From Trichomonas vaginalis G3 (taxonomy: Eukaryota; Parabasalia; Trichomonadida; Trichomonadidae), in NCBI RefSeq assembly GCF_026262505.1, contig NC_067205.1, positions 19,217,645-19,281,644 of the forward strand: a stretch of 64,000 bases of DNA, in the 5' to 3' direction. Numbering within the stretch: the stretch's first letter is position 1; the number at the start of each line of letters is the position of its first letter. The notes below the pieces were generated by a model. That model worked only from the letters and a program-made list of their open reading frames with translations, did no database searches and was not told the DNA's origin. Both the position numbers and the translations under genes were made by a program. This document shows, piece by piece, positions 37,913 through 47,898 of this stretch.

Positions 37913-39499
37913 TAGAGATGCGAGTTTCCGAATTTTTTTAGCCCTGGGATGTCATAACCGCTGCGGTTTTGTAAAATTTGGGATAAATTTTGACAATCCA
38001 TTTTTTGTGGGATGTACGTTTATATCAATTTGCTCGGCGTTTGCCGAGCTATTGTACAATCCTACTCGAATTCATTACGCAGCCCTGGTCACTCAAAGGC
38101 CAGGGCATACAATTACAAAATAGTAGAGTGAGACTCTTCTAATTTCTTCCAATCACAAGGAAGATCTTAGAAGAGCCTCACTCTACTCGAACACATTACG
38201 CAGCCCTGGTCACTCAAAGGCCAGGGCATACAATTACAAAATAGTAGAGTGAGACTCTTCTAATTTCTTCCAATCACAAGGAAGATCTTAGAAGAGCCTC
38301 ACTCTACTCGAACACATTACGCAGCCCTGGTCACTCAAAGGCCAGGGCATACAATTACAAAATAGTAGAGTGAGACTCTTCTAATTTCTTCCAATCACAA
38401 GGAAGATCTTAGAAGAGCCTCACTCTACTCGAACACATTACGCAGCCCTGGTCACTCAAAGGCCAGGGCATACAATTACAAAATAGTAGAGTGAGACTCT
38501 TCTAATTTCTTCCAATCACAAGGAAGATCTTAGAAGAGCCTCACTCTACTCGAACACATTACGCAGCTCCTGCTCAACAATGAGCAGGTCTTACCACTTT
38601 GAGAGGCTTTCGTCGAGTTCTGATGCAGATCCCAACGCGAGCGAGAGTCTCTCAAGCAAGCTTCTAATTCGTAGCTAGAGTTTCACTCTTATGAACTGGC
38701 AGCCAATTTGAGAGACTTTCGCTCGAGATCTAATGAAAAATCAGAACTCGGCCAAAAATTGCCCAAACAGGCTTGTAATTCGTAGCTATAGTATTGATCG
38801 TATGGATGTGTTGCCAATATGAGAGACTTTCGCTCGATGTCTGATATTGCATCAGACATCGAGCGAAAGTCACTCAAAACAGCTTAGACATGTCTATTTT
38901 GACGGCATTAAATGATTTCATAGGAAATGTCTCAGTTGTTAATTAAGTTCACGTGAGCTTTTATGAATGAAAATAAGTAAAAAAAAAATTTTCTCAAAAA
39001 AAATTGTGTACACATTGAAATTTTTATCTATAAATTTAGATATGTCATCAATAATATAATATAATTTTAAATTCGTGGAGTACACTTGGGATAATTGAAT
39101 ATGGGCTACCCCATCCCAACCTCTCAAACTTCCTCTGAATTTGGACAAGGTATCCCAATCCCAAAGACCTATCTGAATAAAATGAAATAAGTATATTATA
39201 TATATTATTTATTTGCTAATAATGAGCATAAATCGCTAAAATTATGAAGAAATTAAAAATTAAAAATTAAAATTAGAAAAAAATGTTGATTTAATGAGAG
39301 AATATTGTATAAAAATAGAATTATTAGCTAAAATACGTATTAATTTTATGATATTTCAATCACATTAACGAAAATCGCCCATTTTTAATTCAAATGGGCG
39401 GGAAAAAAAATAAAATTCCAAAAAAAAATTGAATTGGGGAAACGATAGGGGACGGGATATGAGAAACCCCATATGTTTGGGAATTTTTCGCATCACTAA
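37913..39499. mobile_element. Non-autonomous MULE-like DNA transposon (copy 2)
   Basis: About 1587 bp, near-identical to 11120-12696 and in the same orientation on the plus strand. It is flanked by the 9-mer TTGGATTTC (37904-37912, 39500-39508). It has four 121-bp units (starting 38074, 38195, 38316, 38437) against three in copy 1, and one 111-bp unit where copy 1 has two. It has no transposase gene, so it needs one from elsewhere. Confidence 0.82.
38074..38557. repeat. 121-bp tandem array in MULE copy 2, four units
   Basis: The same unit as 11281-11643, with the same internal fold-backs; exactly four periods of 121 bases. Confidence 0.9.
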
Positions 39500-39625
39500 T
39501 TGGATTTCGAAATTATAAGAAAATAAAGCTAATTACAGTTGATGGTAAGTCCTATAAAAATGAAGGAGGGACTATGTTTCGTTCTTGTCCTTCTGTTGAA
39601 GAGATCAGTTTTCTCAATCCTAACG
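39500..39625 (+). pseudogene. Host BspA-like gene, 3' piece
   Basis: From the 9-mer onward the frame resumes as RNYKKIKLITVDGKSY and CPSVEEISFLNPNE, again BspA-type repeats, and is cut by the poly-A and terminus of A-right. Confidence 0.8.
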
Positions 39626-39775
39626 AAAAAAAAAAAAAAAAAAAAAAAAAAGGTAGTGGGGCTTCCAGGCACTTCGTGCCCTCTAGCCCTGAAGATGTTT
39701 AGTATAAATGAAGTTTTTATTCGGAGGGCTTCCCGAAGATGTTTAGTATAAATGAAGTTTTTATTCGGAAAATTG
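39626..39775. repeat. A-right terminus with poly-A and short duplication
   Basis: Poly-A 39626-39651, GGTAGTGGGGC, hairpin GGCACTTCGTGCC (39668-39680). Then a roughly 45-50-bp tandem duplication around GAAGATGTTTAGTATAAATG that A-left lacks. Confidence 0.75.
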
Positions 39776-39894
39776 TTAGTCTTCTGGGTCGAAAACATTA
39801 TATAATGTTTCACTTTTCACAAATTATATATGTTTTCATGTTTTGTCACTTTTCTGTCACTTTTCAGGAAAAACATTTTTATTATTATATATAA

Positions 39895-40713
39895 ATGAAT
39901 TTTACAAAACCACCGTTACCGTTCTTTGGAAATAAGAGTAAATGTAAAGATATTATATTGAGAGAACTTAAGAAACTACCGAATGGTCTAACATTTGTAG
40001 ATTTGTTCGGTGGAAGTTTCTATATATCCCATTTATGTCATACAATATTCCCAGACTCAAAGATTATATGCAATGACTTCGACAACTATATGGACCGTCT
40101 CAAACATATACCAGACACAAACAATATATTGAAAGAGTTAAAAGAAAAGATACCTATAGGTAAGATGGAACGTATACCATTAGATAAGAAAAATATTGTG
40201 AGAGAGGTTTTGAAAAAAGCAGAATATATAGACTGGGATAGTATATCTGCTAGACTATTATATAGTGGTTCTATAAGAGTTCATGACATTGAAACACTTA
40301 TGTCAAATGTTTTATATCTTAACTATACAAATGTTTTCAAAGAGGACATAGAAAAATATATTGAGGGTATAGAGTTTGTGAGATGTCATTGGACAGAGTT
40401 GTATGAAAAATATAAAGACAAGGAAAATATTTTCTTTATAGTGGACCCGCCGTTCTATAACACATGGGATTTTCAATACCAAGTAGACTGGACTTTGAGA
40501 GACTCTTTAGAAACTTTAGACGTTTTACATAACTGTCCATGCTTTTACTTTACATCCGATAAAAGTGGTTTGGAAACCGTTATGAGATGGTTAGAGGACA
40601 TACATGACTATGAGTTTAGATATGACAAGATAGAATATGAGAGAGGTCCTATAAACCGGAGAAAGTGTCATAACAAAGAAATTTTACTAGTAAGTAAATG
40701 TGGTTTGAAATAG
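39895..40713 (+). CDS. D12-class adenine DNA methylase
   Basis: A 272-residue enzyme. PLPFFGNKSKCKD (residues 7-19) and FVDLFGGSFYISH (34-46) bind AdoMet. DPPFYNTW near residue 184 is the catalytic DPPY-type motif. Length fits Dam/D12 methylases, which transfer a methyl group to adenine N6. It lies first from the element terminus. The leader ATTTTTATTATTATATATAA precedes the ATG. The A-left version is split by a MULE. Confidence 0.9.
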   Translation: MNFTKPPLPFFGNKSKCKDIILRELKKLPNGLTFVDLFGGSFYISHLCHTIFPDSKIICNDFDNYMDRLKHIPDTNNILKELKEKIPIGKMERIPLDKKNIVREVLKKAEYIDWDSISARLLYSGSIRVHDIETLMSNVLYLNYTNVFKEDIEKYIEGIEFVRCHWTELYEKYKDKENIFFIVDPPFYNTWDFQYQVDWTLRDSLETLDVLHNCPCFYFTSDKSGLETVMRWLEDIHDYEFRYDKIEYERGPINRRKCHNKEILLVSKCGLK

Positions 40714-40829
40714 GACTACTTGTTTTAGGTTTTTTCCATTGTGTCATTTATTTATTTGACGTGGCAGAAAAATACAGAGAATATGAAGATGAACCAATGC
40801 CTGCAAATGTTCAGTATATGTACTCGTAA
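40698..40829 (+). CDS. Small single-pass membrane protein, 43 residues
   Basis: The same protein as 10407-10538: one hydrophobic segment at the start (EIGLLVLGFFHCVIYLF) and an acidic tail. It overlaps the methylase stop by 16 bp. Conservation in both arms supports it. Confidence 0.65.
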   Translation: MWFEIGLLVLGFFHCVIYLFDVAEKYREYEDEPMPANVQYMYS

Positions 40830-40852
40830 GAGATATTTTTATCTAATATGAA

Positions 40853-41215
40853 ATGGACGCACAGAACTTAGCGAATGCACAGCAACCTGGACAACCAAAC
40901 CCAGAGAATATTCCAAATGAAGTTAGAATACAAACTGCAATGGCAAACTATGGTCAAGTGCCAACAGATGTACAAATGCAAACTGCCATGTCAAATGACG
41001 CTGCGTTAGGTTTGCCACCATGGTATGCAAATATGAGATGGAAAGAGTTTTATACAAACCCTGAAGTGGGATATAAACAACTTTATGCAGATGACGCGAA
41101 CACAGGAGTTGACCCAGAATATGTTTTCTACCAGAGGAGAAACAGAATGTATGAGCTCCAGTTAAAGAATGCTATGGAACTCAACAGGAAACGTAAGAGA
41201 CTAGGCGGACATTAG
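40853..41215 (+). CDS. Conserved 120-residue protein
   Basis: Identical in protein sequence to 10021-10383. Asn/Gln-rich start, aromatic and basic end KRKRLGGH. The leader GATATTTTTATCTAATATGAA precedes the ATG. Function unknown. Confidence 0.75.
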   Translation: MDAQNLANAQQPGQPNPENIPNEVRIQTAMANYGQVPTDVQMQTAMSNDAALGLPPWYANMRWKEFYTNPEVGYKQLYADDANTGVDPEYVFYQRRNRMYELQLKNAMELNRKRKRLGGH

Positions 41216-41233
41216 ATTTTTACATATAGTAAA

Positions 41234-41476
41234 ATGGGTTTCTTCAGTAGTATTGGAAACTTCTTCAGAAGAGTTGGAAGAGGTATATGGAATGGAATAA
41301 AATCTGTCGGAAGAGGAATTTGGAACGGAGTCAAAAATATTGGTAAAAGAGTAGGTCAGTTTGTTGGTATTATACCTAAAGACCCTGAACCAGAAGAACA
41401 AGCTCCTGTTATACAACAGCCTGAACCTGCACCACAGTCAAGTTGGCAACCAAATCCAACACCTCAACCGTATTAA
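41234..41476 (+). CDS. Amphipathic basic peptide protein, 80 residues
   Basis: It differs from 9769-10002 in a few residues (GIKSVGRG for GIKTVGRG) and in its last residues. The repeated GIWNGIK/V amphipathic unit and Pro/Gln-rich tail are kept. A membrane-lytic role is inferred from composition only. Confidence 0.72.
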   Translation: MGFFSSIGNFFRRVGRGIWNGIKSVGRGIWNGVKNIGKRVGQFVGIIPKDPEPEEQAPVIQQPEPAPQSSWQPNPTPQPY

Positions 41477-41480
41477 AAAA

Positions 41481-42329
41481 TTATATTTTTACCGTTCGAT
41501 AGTAGTTGTATATGAAACTAAGTTCTAAGTAAAACGCATGGTATAATGGAATTATTCTTTTTCTTCCATCTGTAGTAAACCATACTTGAAAGTCTGAAAT
41601 ACTTCCACTTGGTGGTTCGTATAGCTTTGTAGGTTTTTCGTAAAAGTCATTTGCCAAGCATAAGAAAGAGTTTTGTGCACCAGAAAATGAAGCATGAACG
41701 ATAATAGCATCTGGGTCGAAAACATTTTCATATGTTCCATTAGGGTTTTCGACTTCATAAAAGTCCGGGTGTACTGGATATTCTGCAGGCTGATTTAACA
41801 TCCTCATAAATCTATACCATGCCAAGTTGTTATATTTTGTAGAAATATAAACGTTTTCTCCAAGGTCTTCTATTCTATTGATTTTAACAGTTGCATTTTT
41901 CCTGTCATAAATAATATCGAGATGGTATTCTCCTTCGTCAATGTTATACTGCTTTGCATATTCGATATAGATATCGTTTATTTTTTCTTGAAAAGCTTGA
42001 AGAGTTGTTTCTAAGTTTACAAGCAAACTAACTTGTAAAAGTTTTCCCTGTTCAAATTTCTCATACATACGTTTTTCTTTGTTATAGTATCGAACTTCAA
42101 AACCGACCGTAAATGGGAAACCATGTATGGCTTCTGAAATGAACTTCATTCTACGAAAGCCAATAGCTTTTGTGACAGATGGGTCTCTTAACCATCTTAA
42201 CGGGTAGTCAAAACGATAGCCTTCATGCTTTACGGTCTCTGTCTCAAACTTTTGACCGACATTAGTAAAAAGTTCATCTAATGGTTTAGTTGTAGCAACT
42301 CTAGAATTTTCTTTTTCTATTGAAAGCAT
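41481..42329 (-). CDS. Polinton structural-like protein, family S
   Basis: A 282-residue near-identical relative of 8916-9764 with all family landmarks (FDYPLRWLRDPS, AIGFRRMKF, VHASFSGAQNSFLCL). It is head to head with the fibre gene across 18 bp. Confidence 0.8.
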   Translation of the reverse strand: MLSIEKENSRVATTKPLDELFTNVGQKFETETVKHEGYRFDYPLRWLRDPSVTKAIGFRRMKFISEAIHGFPFTVGFEVRYYNKEKRMYEKFEQGKLLQVSLLVNLETTLQAFQEKINDIYIEYAKQYNIDEGEYHLDIIYDRKNATVKINRIEDLGENVYISTKYNNLAWYRFMRMLNQPAEYPVHPDFYEVENPNGTYENVFDPDAIIVHASFSGAQNSFLCLANDFYEKPTKLYEPPSGSISDFQVWFTTDGRKRIIPLYHAFYLELSFIYNYYRTVKI

Positions 42330-42347
42330 ATTTTATCTAGAATAAAA
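42330..42347. promoter_or_regulatory. 18-bp bidirectional promoter region
   Basis: ATTTTATCTAGAATAAAA, the exact reverse complement of the spacer at 8898-8915, with a TCTAGA centre and TAAAA-type flanks. Confidence 0.65.
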
Positions 42348-43653
42348 ATGTCAAATGAAACAGCGTCTATGAGAGAAATACAACACAACCGACAACTCAT
42401 TATACAAGCTCTAAATAAGAACACAACAAACTTTTCAAACTATTCTAAGATATCTGAGTCATTGAAAGAAGGAAACTTAAAACTGACATTAAACCCAATG
42501 ACAGATGAGTTTCTATTTCAAGACAATAAGAACCATACTGTCTGTATAAATCCAACAAAAGGAACTTTAAACGAGAAACCTATAAATGAACTTCTTTTGA
42601 AAGCAGATGTTGACAACAAAGCTGACAAAGAATATGTAGACGATGCAATAGCAAAAGAAGAAGAAAGAGCTAACAAAGCTTATGCAACAAAAGAACATAC
42701 TCATCCTGAACTAGCAGACAAAACATATGTTGACAATAAAATGTCAAGTGAAGTGACAAGAGCTGAAAACGAATATTCTAAAAAGACTCATATACATTCT
42801 ATATCTGATATTACAAACTTACAAGAAACCTTAAACAGGAAAAGTGACGTTGGACATACACATACCATTGCAAATATTACAAACTTACAAGAAACCTTAA
42901 ACAGGAAAAGTGACGTTGGACATACACATACCATTGCAAATATTACAAACTTACAAGAAACCTTAAACAGGAAAAGTGCCGTTGGACATACACATAAATC
43001 CTTCACTACTGTTAGAGCAGACGACATAATATTGAACTTTGACCTTGGTTCAAGTGCACCTTTAGAGAATCCAAGTACAAGCGTAAAAGATACACTAAAC
43101 AATTTAGATAACAGTTGCAGGAACATTGAAAGTCATGCCAGAAACTTTGAAGCATATGAACTACCAGCAATGTTAGATAAGAAAGCAGACAAAACAGAGC
43201 TTCAAACATTAAAGACAGAAATACTTCAAACATTATATCCTATAGGCTCTATTTATACGTCAATGAACTCTACCAGACCAGAAACAGTTCTGGGTTTTGG
43301 AACTTGGACTCAAATAGTCGACAGGTTTTTGTATTGTGCAAACTCTTCAAAGGAAACAGGTGGAAGTAAAACGATTTCAGGTGAAAATTTACCTGCACAC
43401 AGTCACTACATAGATTTAAGTACATCTCGAGAAGGTTGGCATAAGCATAGATATTGGGAATGGTCAGGAATGACAAAAGGTAAAGGATATGATGTTAAAG
43501 ACGACGTTCAGTTTGCTATAAATTGTTACTGGAGTGACACTCAGGAGAGGAGACCATTCACATTTCGTTTCAGGATATACACAAACAACGGGACAAAGTA
43601 AAGACTACATGCCACCTTACATGACAGTTTACGCATGGTATAGAAATGCTTAG
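42348..43653 (+). pseudogene. Phage-like tail fibre/collar protein gene (A-right)
   Basis: The N-terminal domain is as in A-left. The shaft holds three copies of a 66-bp unit (22 residues around NLQETLNRKS and GHTHTIANIT; 42809-43006). A segment at about 42985-43270 is nearly identical to the fibre of element B (TTVRADDIILNFDLG through YPIGSIYTSMNST), unlike A-left at this place. The collar-type end follows. It is broken about once. It would bind a receptor. Confidence 0.86.
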
Positions 43654-44603
43654 TCGTCATTTTCAACTTCTTTAGCATATTCGTCAGGAGTTGTCTTATA
43701 TTTGTTAGGAACTGTCTTTGAAAGTATACCACCTTGAACTTTGACAAGTTTGAAACGAGGTCTGACAATAGTAGTTTTATCTTCTGCTTGCAGTGTGTAC
43801 ATTTTGCCATGTTTGCCTAAAACTTCATAATATTCTCTTGTATACTTCTTCTATTTTTACGAACACGAATGTGAGTACCTGTCGGGTTCCCATTGTTGTC
43901 ATAGTCAATAGTATTTTCATATGGGTCGCGTTTAGGTATTTCTATTTTTACTTTGTCACCTTTCTGAAGTTTGAAGCCCGGCATTCTTTCTTGTTTGTCT
44001 CTTTTGACTAAATTATTAAATATATAGTCTTTCTCTAAGTCAGGGTTGTTTTTCATTTCTTCGGGGAGTGGTTTCCCAAACCTTTTTGTTTACGGCTATT
44101 GTAAATATTTAAAACTTGTCTCATCTTTGCATGGAGAAGTGTCTATACTTGTCGTCATATGACATTTCATTTGCTCACCACCTTGTGGTTGGTTTAAGTC
44201 TCTTAAATTTTTATACAACCGTCAATGACACCAAGAGCAGAATGGTTTTGGTCGACAATGAAATATTGGTTTACATTTTTTGAACGCAGATAGTTTTTAA
44301 TATCGTCTGATTTGAAAGAATTTTCACAGTCAGATGTCAGTTTTGTTGGATGGTATTTGTCAACGAATATTGTCAAAGCAGTTTTCACATCTAAAATATT
44401 TTTGGACCATAATGGTATGGCTTCACAGTATCTTGTGTTTTGACCGACAAATATTAGCCAGTATGGTGGTCCATCTGTTCTAACTCTCGGAATGTTTTCC
44501 AGATATCCATAAACCAAGCATTTGGTGTTGAACTAAAGATTTTTACCATGAGTGCTTTCTTTGTCGCTTTAGAAACATAGGGGTCCTTGTTTGGATTCGT
44601 CAT
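43650..44603 (-). pseudogene. Integrase gene, A family (broken)
   Basis: A close relative of 6533-7492, with ENIPRVRTDGPPYWLIF, LTSDCENSF and the basic C-terminal region recognisable. It is broken in about four places. The 3' end overlaps the fibre stop as in A-left. Confidence 0.8.
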
Positions 44604-44620
44604 TTTTTAACCCATAAGAA
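44604..44620. promoter_or_regulatory. 17-bp bidirectional promoter region
   Basis: The inverted equivalent of 6516-6532, between the integrase and amphipathic protein genes. Confidence 0.55.
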
Positions 44621-45023
44621 ATGGGTTTATTTGGCGCATTAGCAGGAGTTGCATCCAGATTTTTGCCCGCAGTGGGAACAATAGCCAGAGGTGTATTTGG
44701 AGTTGGAAGGAAGATTTTGAGTACATTAGGTATACTTAAAGAGAAAGCACAACCTATTATACAAACTGTACAGAAAGGTTGGGATGTAGCACGAGATGCA
44801 ACAAATCTTATTCCAAATCCTGAAACAAGAGGAAAAGTTCAAGGATGGATGGACAATGTAGGAAGACAAGCAGGAAACTATTATAACAAAGCAAATGACT
44901 ACTATAACCAAGCAGGACACTATATGGACCAAGGTGAAAGAATTCTTTAACAGAGGATATAACCATGCACAACAATGGGTAAACAATAACCAACCTCAAC
45001 CACCTCAAACTTGGGGAATGTAA
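44621..45023 (+). pseudogene. Amphipathic Gly/Ala-rich small protein gene
   Basis: A relative of 6114-6515 with the GLFGALAGVASRFLPAVG start and Tyr/Asn/Gln-rich tail. It is broken about once. Confidence 0.68.
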
Positions 45024-45042
45024 AATTTTTTACTGAGATGAA

Positions 45043-45195
45043 ATGAACAATACAGCATTGAGACAAATGGGTTCAAGATGGATTTGTCGACTTCCAGCAG
45101 TTACACCACGTGTTTGTCAAGTTCTTCCTATACCTCAGGAAGTTTTAGACCGACTTAAAAAACCTAAACAACCAGTTGAAAACAAACCAAACTAA
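45043..45195 (+). CDS. Small conserved protein, 50 residues
   Basis: Counterpart of 5942-6094 (MNNTALRQMGSRW, QPVENKPN), with the same TTTTTACTGAGATGAA leader. Function unknown. Confidence 0.65.
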   Translation: MNNTALRQMGSRWICRLPAVTPRVCQVLPIPQEVLDRLKKPKQPVENKPN

Positions 45196-45214
45196 ATTTT
45201 TTTACTGAGATGAA

Positions 45215-45798
45215 ATGACCGAAGAAGTTGAAACGGTAGATTTGACACCACAAACAAAAAGTTCAGAACCATTGTCAAAACCCGTCAAAGAACTTACAGA
45301 TGAAGAGAAAAATTCAATAATAGAAAGTGCCAGGTCTGGAATACAAACCCTAACTATAAAGTCACTTTTCATAAAAATGGAACGGCTAGTATCTCAAAAA
45401 AGAAACAGACTCTCACAAATAAAATATTGAAGTCTGAAGGAGCTTTCGAGACAACAGATGGAAAAGTTTACTTCACTGACCAACAGTTCATTATAGAACA
45501 TCTCATTGACTTAGAGTCGAAATATTCTAAACTATACAACAAACACAAAAAGTTGAAAGGAAAACAAAAACAAATGGCATATGATATTTATGAAGATGTT
45601 GACGACACAACTGTTCCTGCAAGTGAAGTAAAGTCAGAGGAACCGAAAAGTGACGAAAAACCGATAGAAGAAGAAAAACCAAAAACTGAAGATAAACCAA
45701 AACCAAAGTTTAGTTTCCAACCTAAACCAAGTCAACCTTCATTAGCTGGTATGGGTTGGCGTCAAAGACTTATGGCAGCAGGCGGTTATGTAAAGTAA
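45215..45798 (+). pseudogene. Pro/Lys-rich protein gene
   Basis: A relative of 5339-5923. The MTEEVETVDLTPQ start and the GWRQRLMAAGGY end are both present. It is broken about once. Confidence 0.68.
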
Positions 45799-45828
45799 AG
45801 AAAAAAATATTTTTTTATTTTATTTGAA

Positions 45829-45910
45829 ATGTACGCTGAGTTTGTTGGAGAAGACCGTTGGGAAACTTGTTTGTTAGATGAGAAATATGAAATGGCATAC
45901 CATTTTAAAA
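45829..45910 (+). pseudogene. HNH endonuclease remnant
   Basis: Only a short stretch matching the beginning of the HNH gene at 4724-5308 (MYAEFVGEDRWETCLLDEKYE) remains before the next gene's leader. Confidence 0.75.
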
Positions 45911-45933
45911 CAATATATTTTTACATATATTAA

Positions 45934-46789
45934 ATGCTTCAGGTTGAAAAACAAAGAACAAAAGTAGCAGATACAAAACCGTTAGACTATATCTTTACAA
46001 ATGCTGGTAGGACTATTTCAGATGAAGAAATTTCATCCCGAGCATACAGGTTTGACTATCCAATTCGTTGGCTTCAAAGTCCTTCAGATGCAAAGGCAAT
46101 AGGATTTAGAAGAGTTTTGTTTTCAAATAGAACTAACGCATTTATGTTCGCAGTATATTTCATGGCAGTATAAAGGTTCTGATGGTCTAATAGACAAATT
46201 TGACGAAATGAGGATCTTTACAGTTCGTTCAGGCGAAAGTCTTGAGAAAACTCTAAATGCTTTCAAACTCAAATAAACAAATATTATTGGGAATTTCAAG
46301 AAAAATACGACTCTTTACTAAATTGAACATACTATCTGAAACTAGAATATGACAAGATGAACTCCACCGTTTCATTTCAAAAGATTGAAATTAACCCTCC
46401 AAGAGATACAGAGTTTTATTTTGGAAAGTAGACAAACGTTCTTGGGCACAATTTCTTCGGTTACTAAACCAGAACGAACCATTACCACCAGATGGTCCAT
46501 TTAAATTTATACTTCCACCAGCAGATTGACAGTTTATAGAAATGTGTTCGACCCTCAAAATGTTATGTGTCATGCAAGTTTCAGTTCAAGCAACAATAGT
46601 TTTCTATGTATTGGTAAGGACTTTTATGACTTTGCTTCTAAATTCTACGAACCACCTAGTAACAGTTTCTCTGACTTTCAAGTTTGGTTCACAACAAATG
46701 GTGTGCAACATATTATTCCATTGTACTATGACTTTTATCTCGAATTGTCTTTCATATATAACTACGGAAAAGTGCTGAAAAAGTATTGA
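45934..46789 (+). pseudogene. Family S structural-like protein gene (broken)
   Basis: A relative of 3838-4698 with YRFDYPIRWLQSPSDAK and the CHASFSSSNNSFLCIG block. It is broken in several places, perhaps five or six. Confidence 0.78.
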
Positions 46790-46925
46790 AAAATACTTTT
46801 AGGGTAGCATGTTAGATCTAACACGTTTTCTAACCTCATTTCTAACATCGTGAATTTGTCATGAAAACAATTTATTTTTGACACTTTCACAAAAAACATA
46901 AAAAAGTGAAGTTAAAATGAGATGT

Positions 46926-47222
46926 TTACTGAACTGGTTGGATGTCGCCTTCACAGGTTATGTAGAATGGTTGACCCGAGAAGTGAAGGAGAGACTGAAT
47001 TGCCAATTTCATATGGGGTAGGGGGTTCTCCTTGTTTGGTATTTTTATCCAAGGACGTTTGTTTAGGAACTTAACAAGAGCTTCTCTTTTGGCGTCCTTT
47101 ATGTCGTCGAAAGGAGTGTTTTCTGGTATTTGAATTGGAATTCCGGTCGAAGTCTCGAGATTCAAGGCAGCCCTTCCAGAAATAGTGGTGAACTTGACCT
47201 TGGGCTTCATGACCTTGCGCAA
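46926..47222 (-). CDS. Unrecognised fragment with GC-richer codons
   Basis: The open frame has no clear upstream start; it stays open beyond a first ATG. It encodes KFTTISGRAALNLETSTG and IPENTPFDDIKDAKREALV. Codon choice, with many C/G third bases, is unlike all Polinton neighbours and like a well-expressed host gene or another element. It diverges from the Pro/Gln-rich frame at 47571. Not recognised. Confidence 0.45.
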   Translation of the reverse strand: MRKVMKPKVKFTTISGRAALNLETSTGIPIQIPENTPFDDIKDAKREALVKFLNKRPWIKIPNKENPLPHMKLAIQSLLHFSGQPFYITCEGDIQPVQ

Positions 47223-47454
47223 GTAGTCTTTTACGCAGTCGTTAATTTAAATTAGGTAAATTGCCTCGTCAAATCCTTCTGGCATTCCGAGTCCTTCCAT
47301 CCGACAGGAAAATATTTTCCCGACAACTGGAAAAAGTTTTTCCTTCCGACAGAAAAAATTTTTCCTTCCGACAAGAAAAAATTTTCCAGTTGTCCGTCCG
47401 TAAACCATTCAAATTTTCGAAAATTGAGAACTTTTTGGTCGAACTTCAGAAAAA

Positions 47455-47565
47455 GTTTTTCCTTCCGACAGAAAAAGTTTTTCCTTCCGACAGAAAAAGT
47501 TTTTCCTTCCGACAGAAAAAGTTTTTCCTTCCGACAGAAAAAGTTTTTCCTTCCGACAGGACACA
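47455..47565. repeat. 22-bp tandem repeat, about five units
   Basis: The unit is CCTTCCGACAGAAAAAGTTTTT, with diverged copies also at about 47300-47400. The apparent ORFs across it on both strands are repeat translations. Confidence 0.85.
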
Positions 47566-47570
47566 AACAG

Positions 47571-47898
47571 ATGACTGACGTCCCACCAACCGAGTCCATT
47601 CCCAAACCAGAGGAACCTAAAGAACCACAACAGTCTCCTCAGCAACCTCAGTTCCAGCAAGTACCTCCGAATTTCTACCAATTTCCACTTCAAGGTTACT
47701 ACCCACCACAAGGCTTCCCGAACTACCCTCCTCTGCCTATGCCTTACTGCCCCAACCCTTGGATGTTCCAGCAAGCTCCACCCCAGCAATTCCAATCTCA
47801 ATCCAAATCGAAGAGAGACCAAGAGTTCGAAGAAGGTCTGAACTGCTTACGCAAAGAGTATGCTACAGCTCCAATTGAGAGAAAGTTGTTCCCGGACC
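47571..47898 (+). CDS. Pro/Gln-rich protein fragment, foreign composition
   Basis: From ATG at 47571 (MTDVPPTESIPKPEEPKEP) the frame is rich in Pro, Gln and Tyr, then charged (KSKRDQEFEEGLNCLRKEY). It runs directly into Polinton intergenic sequence at the CCAAAAATATAATTTAGG junction, so its 3' end is replaced. Composition resembles the fragment at 46926-47222 and not the element. It may be a host gene start or a nucleocapsid-like protein of another element; undecided. Confidence 0.45.

Noticed and set aside
47252-47822. Cys/Lys/Phe-repeat proteins on either strand
   Set aside because: They arise from the 22-bp tandem repeat read in several frames.
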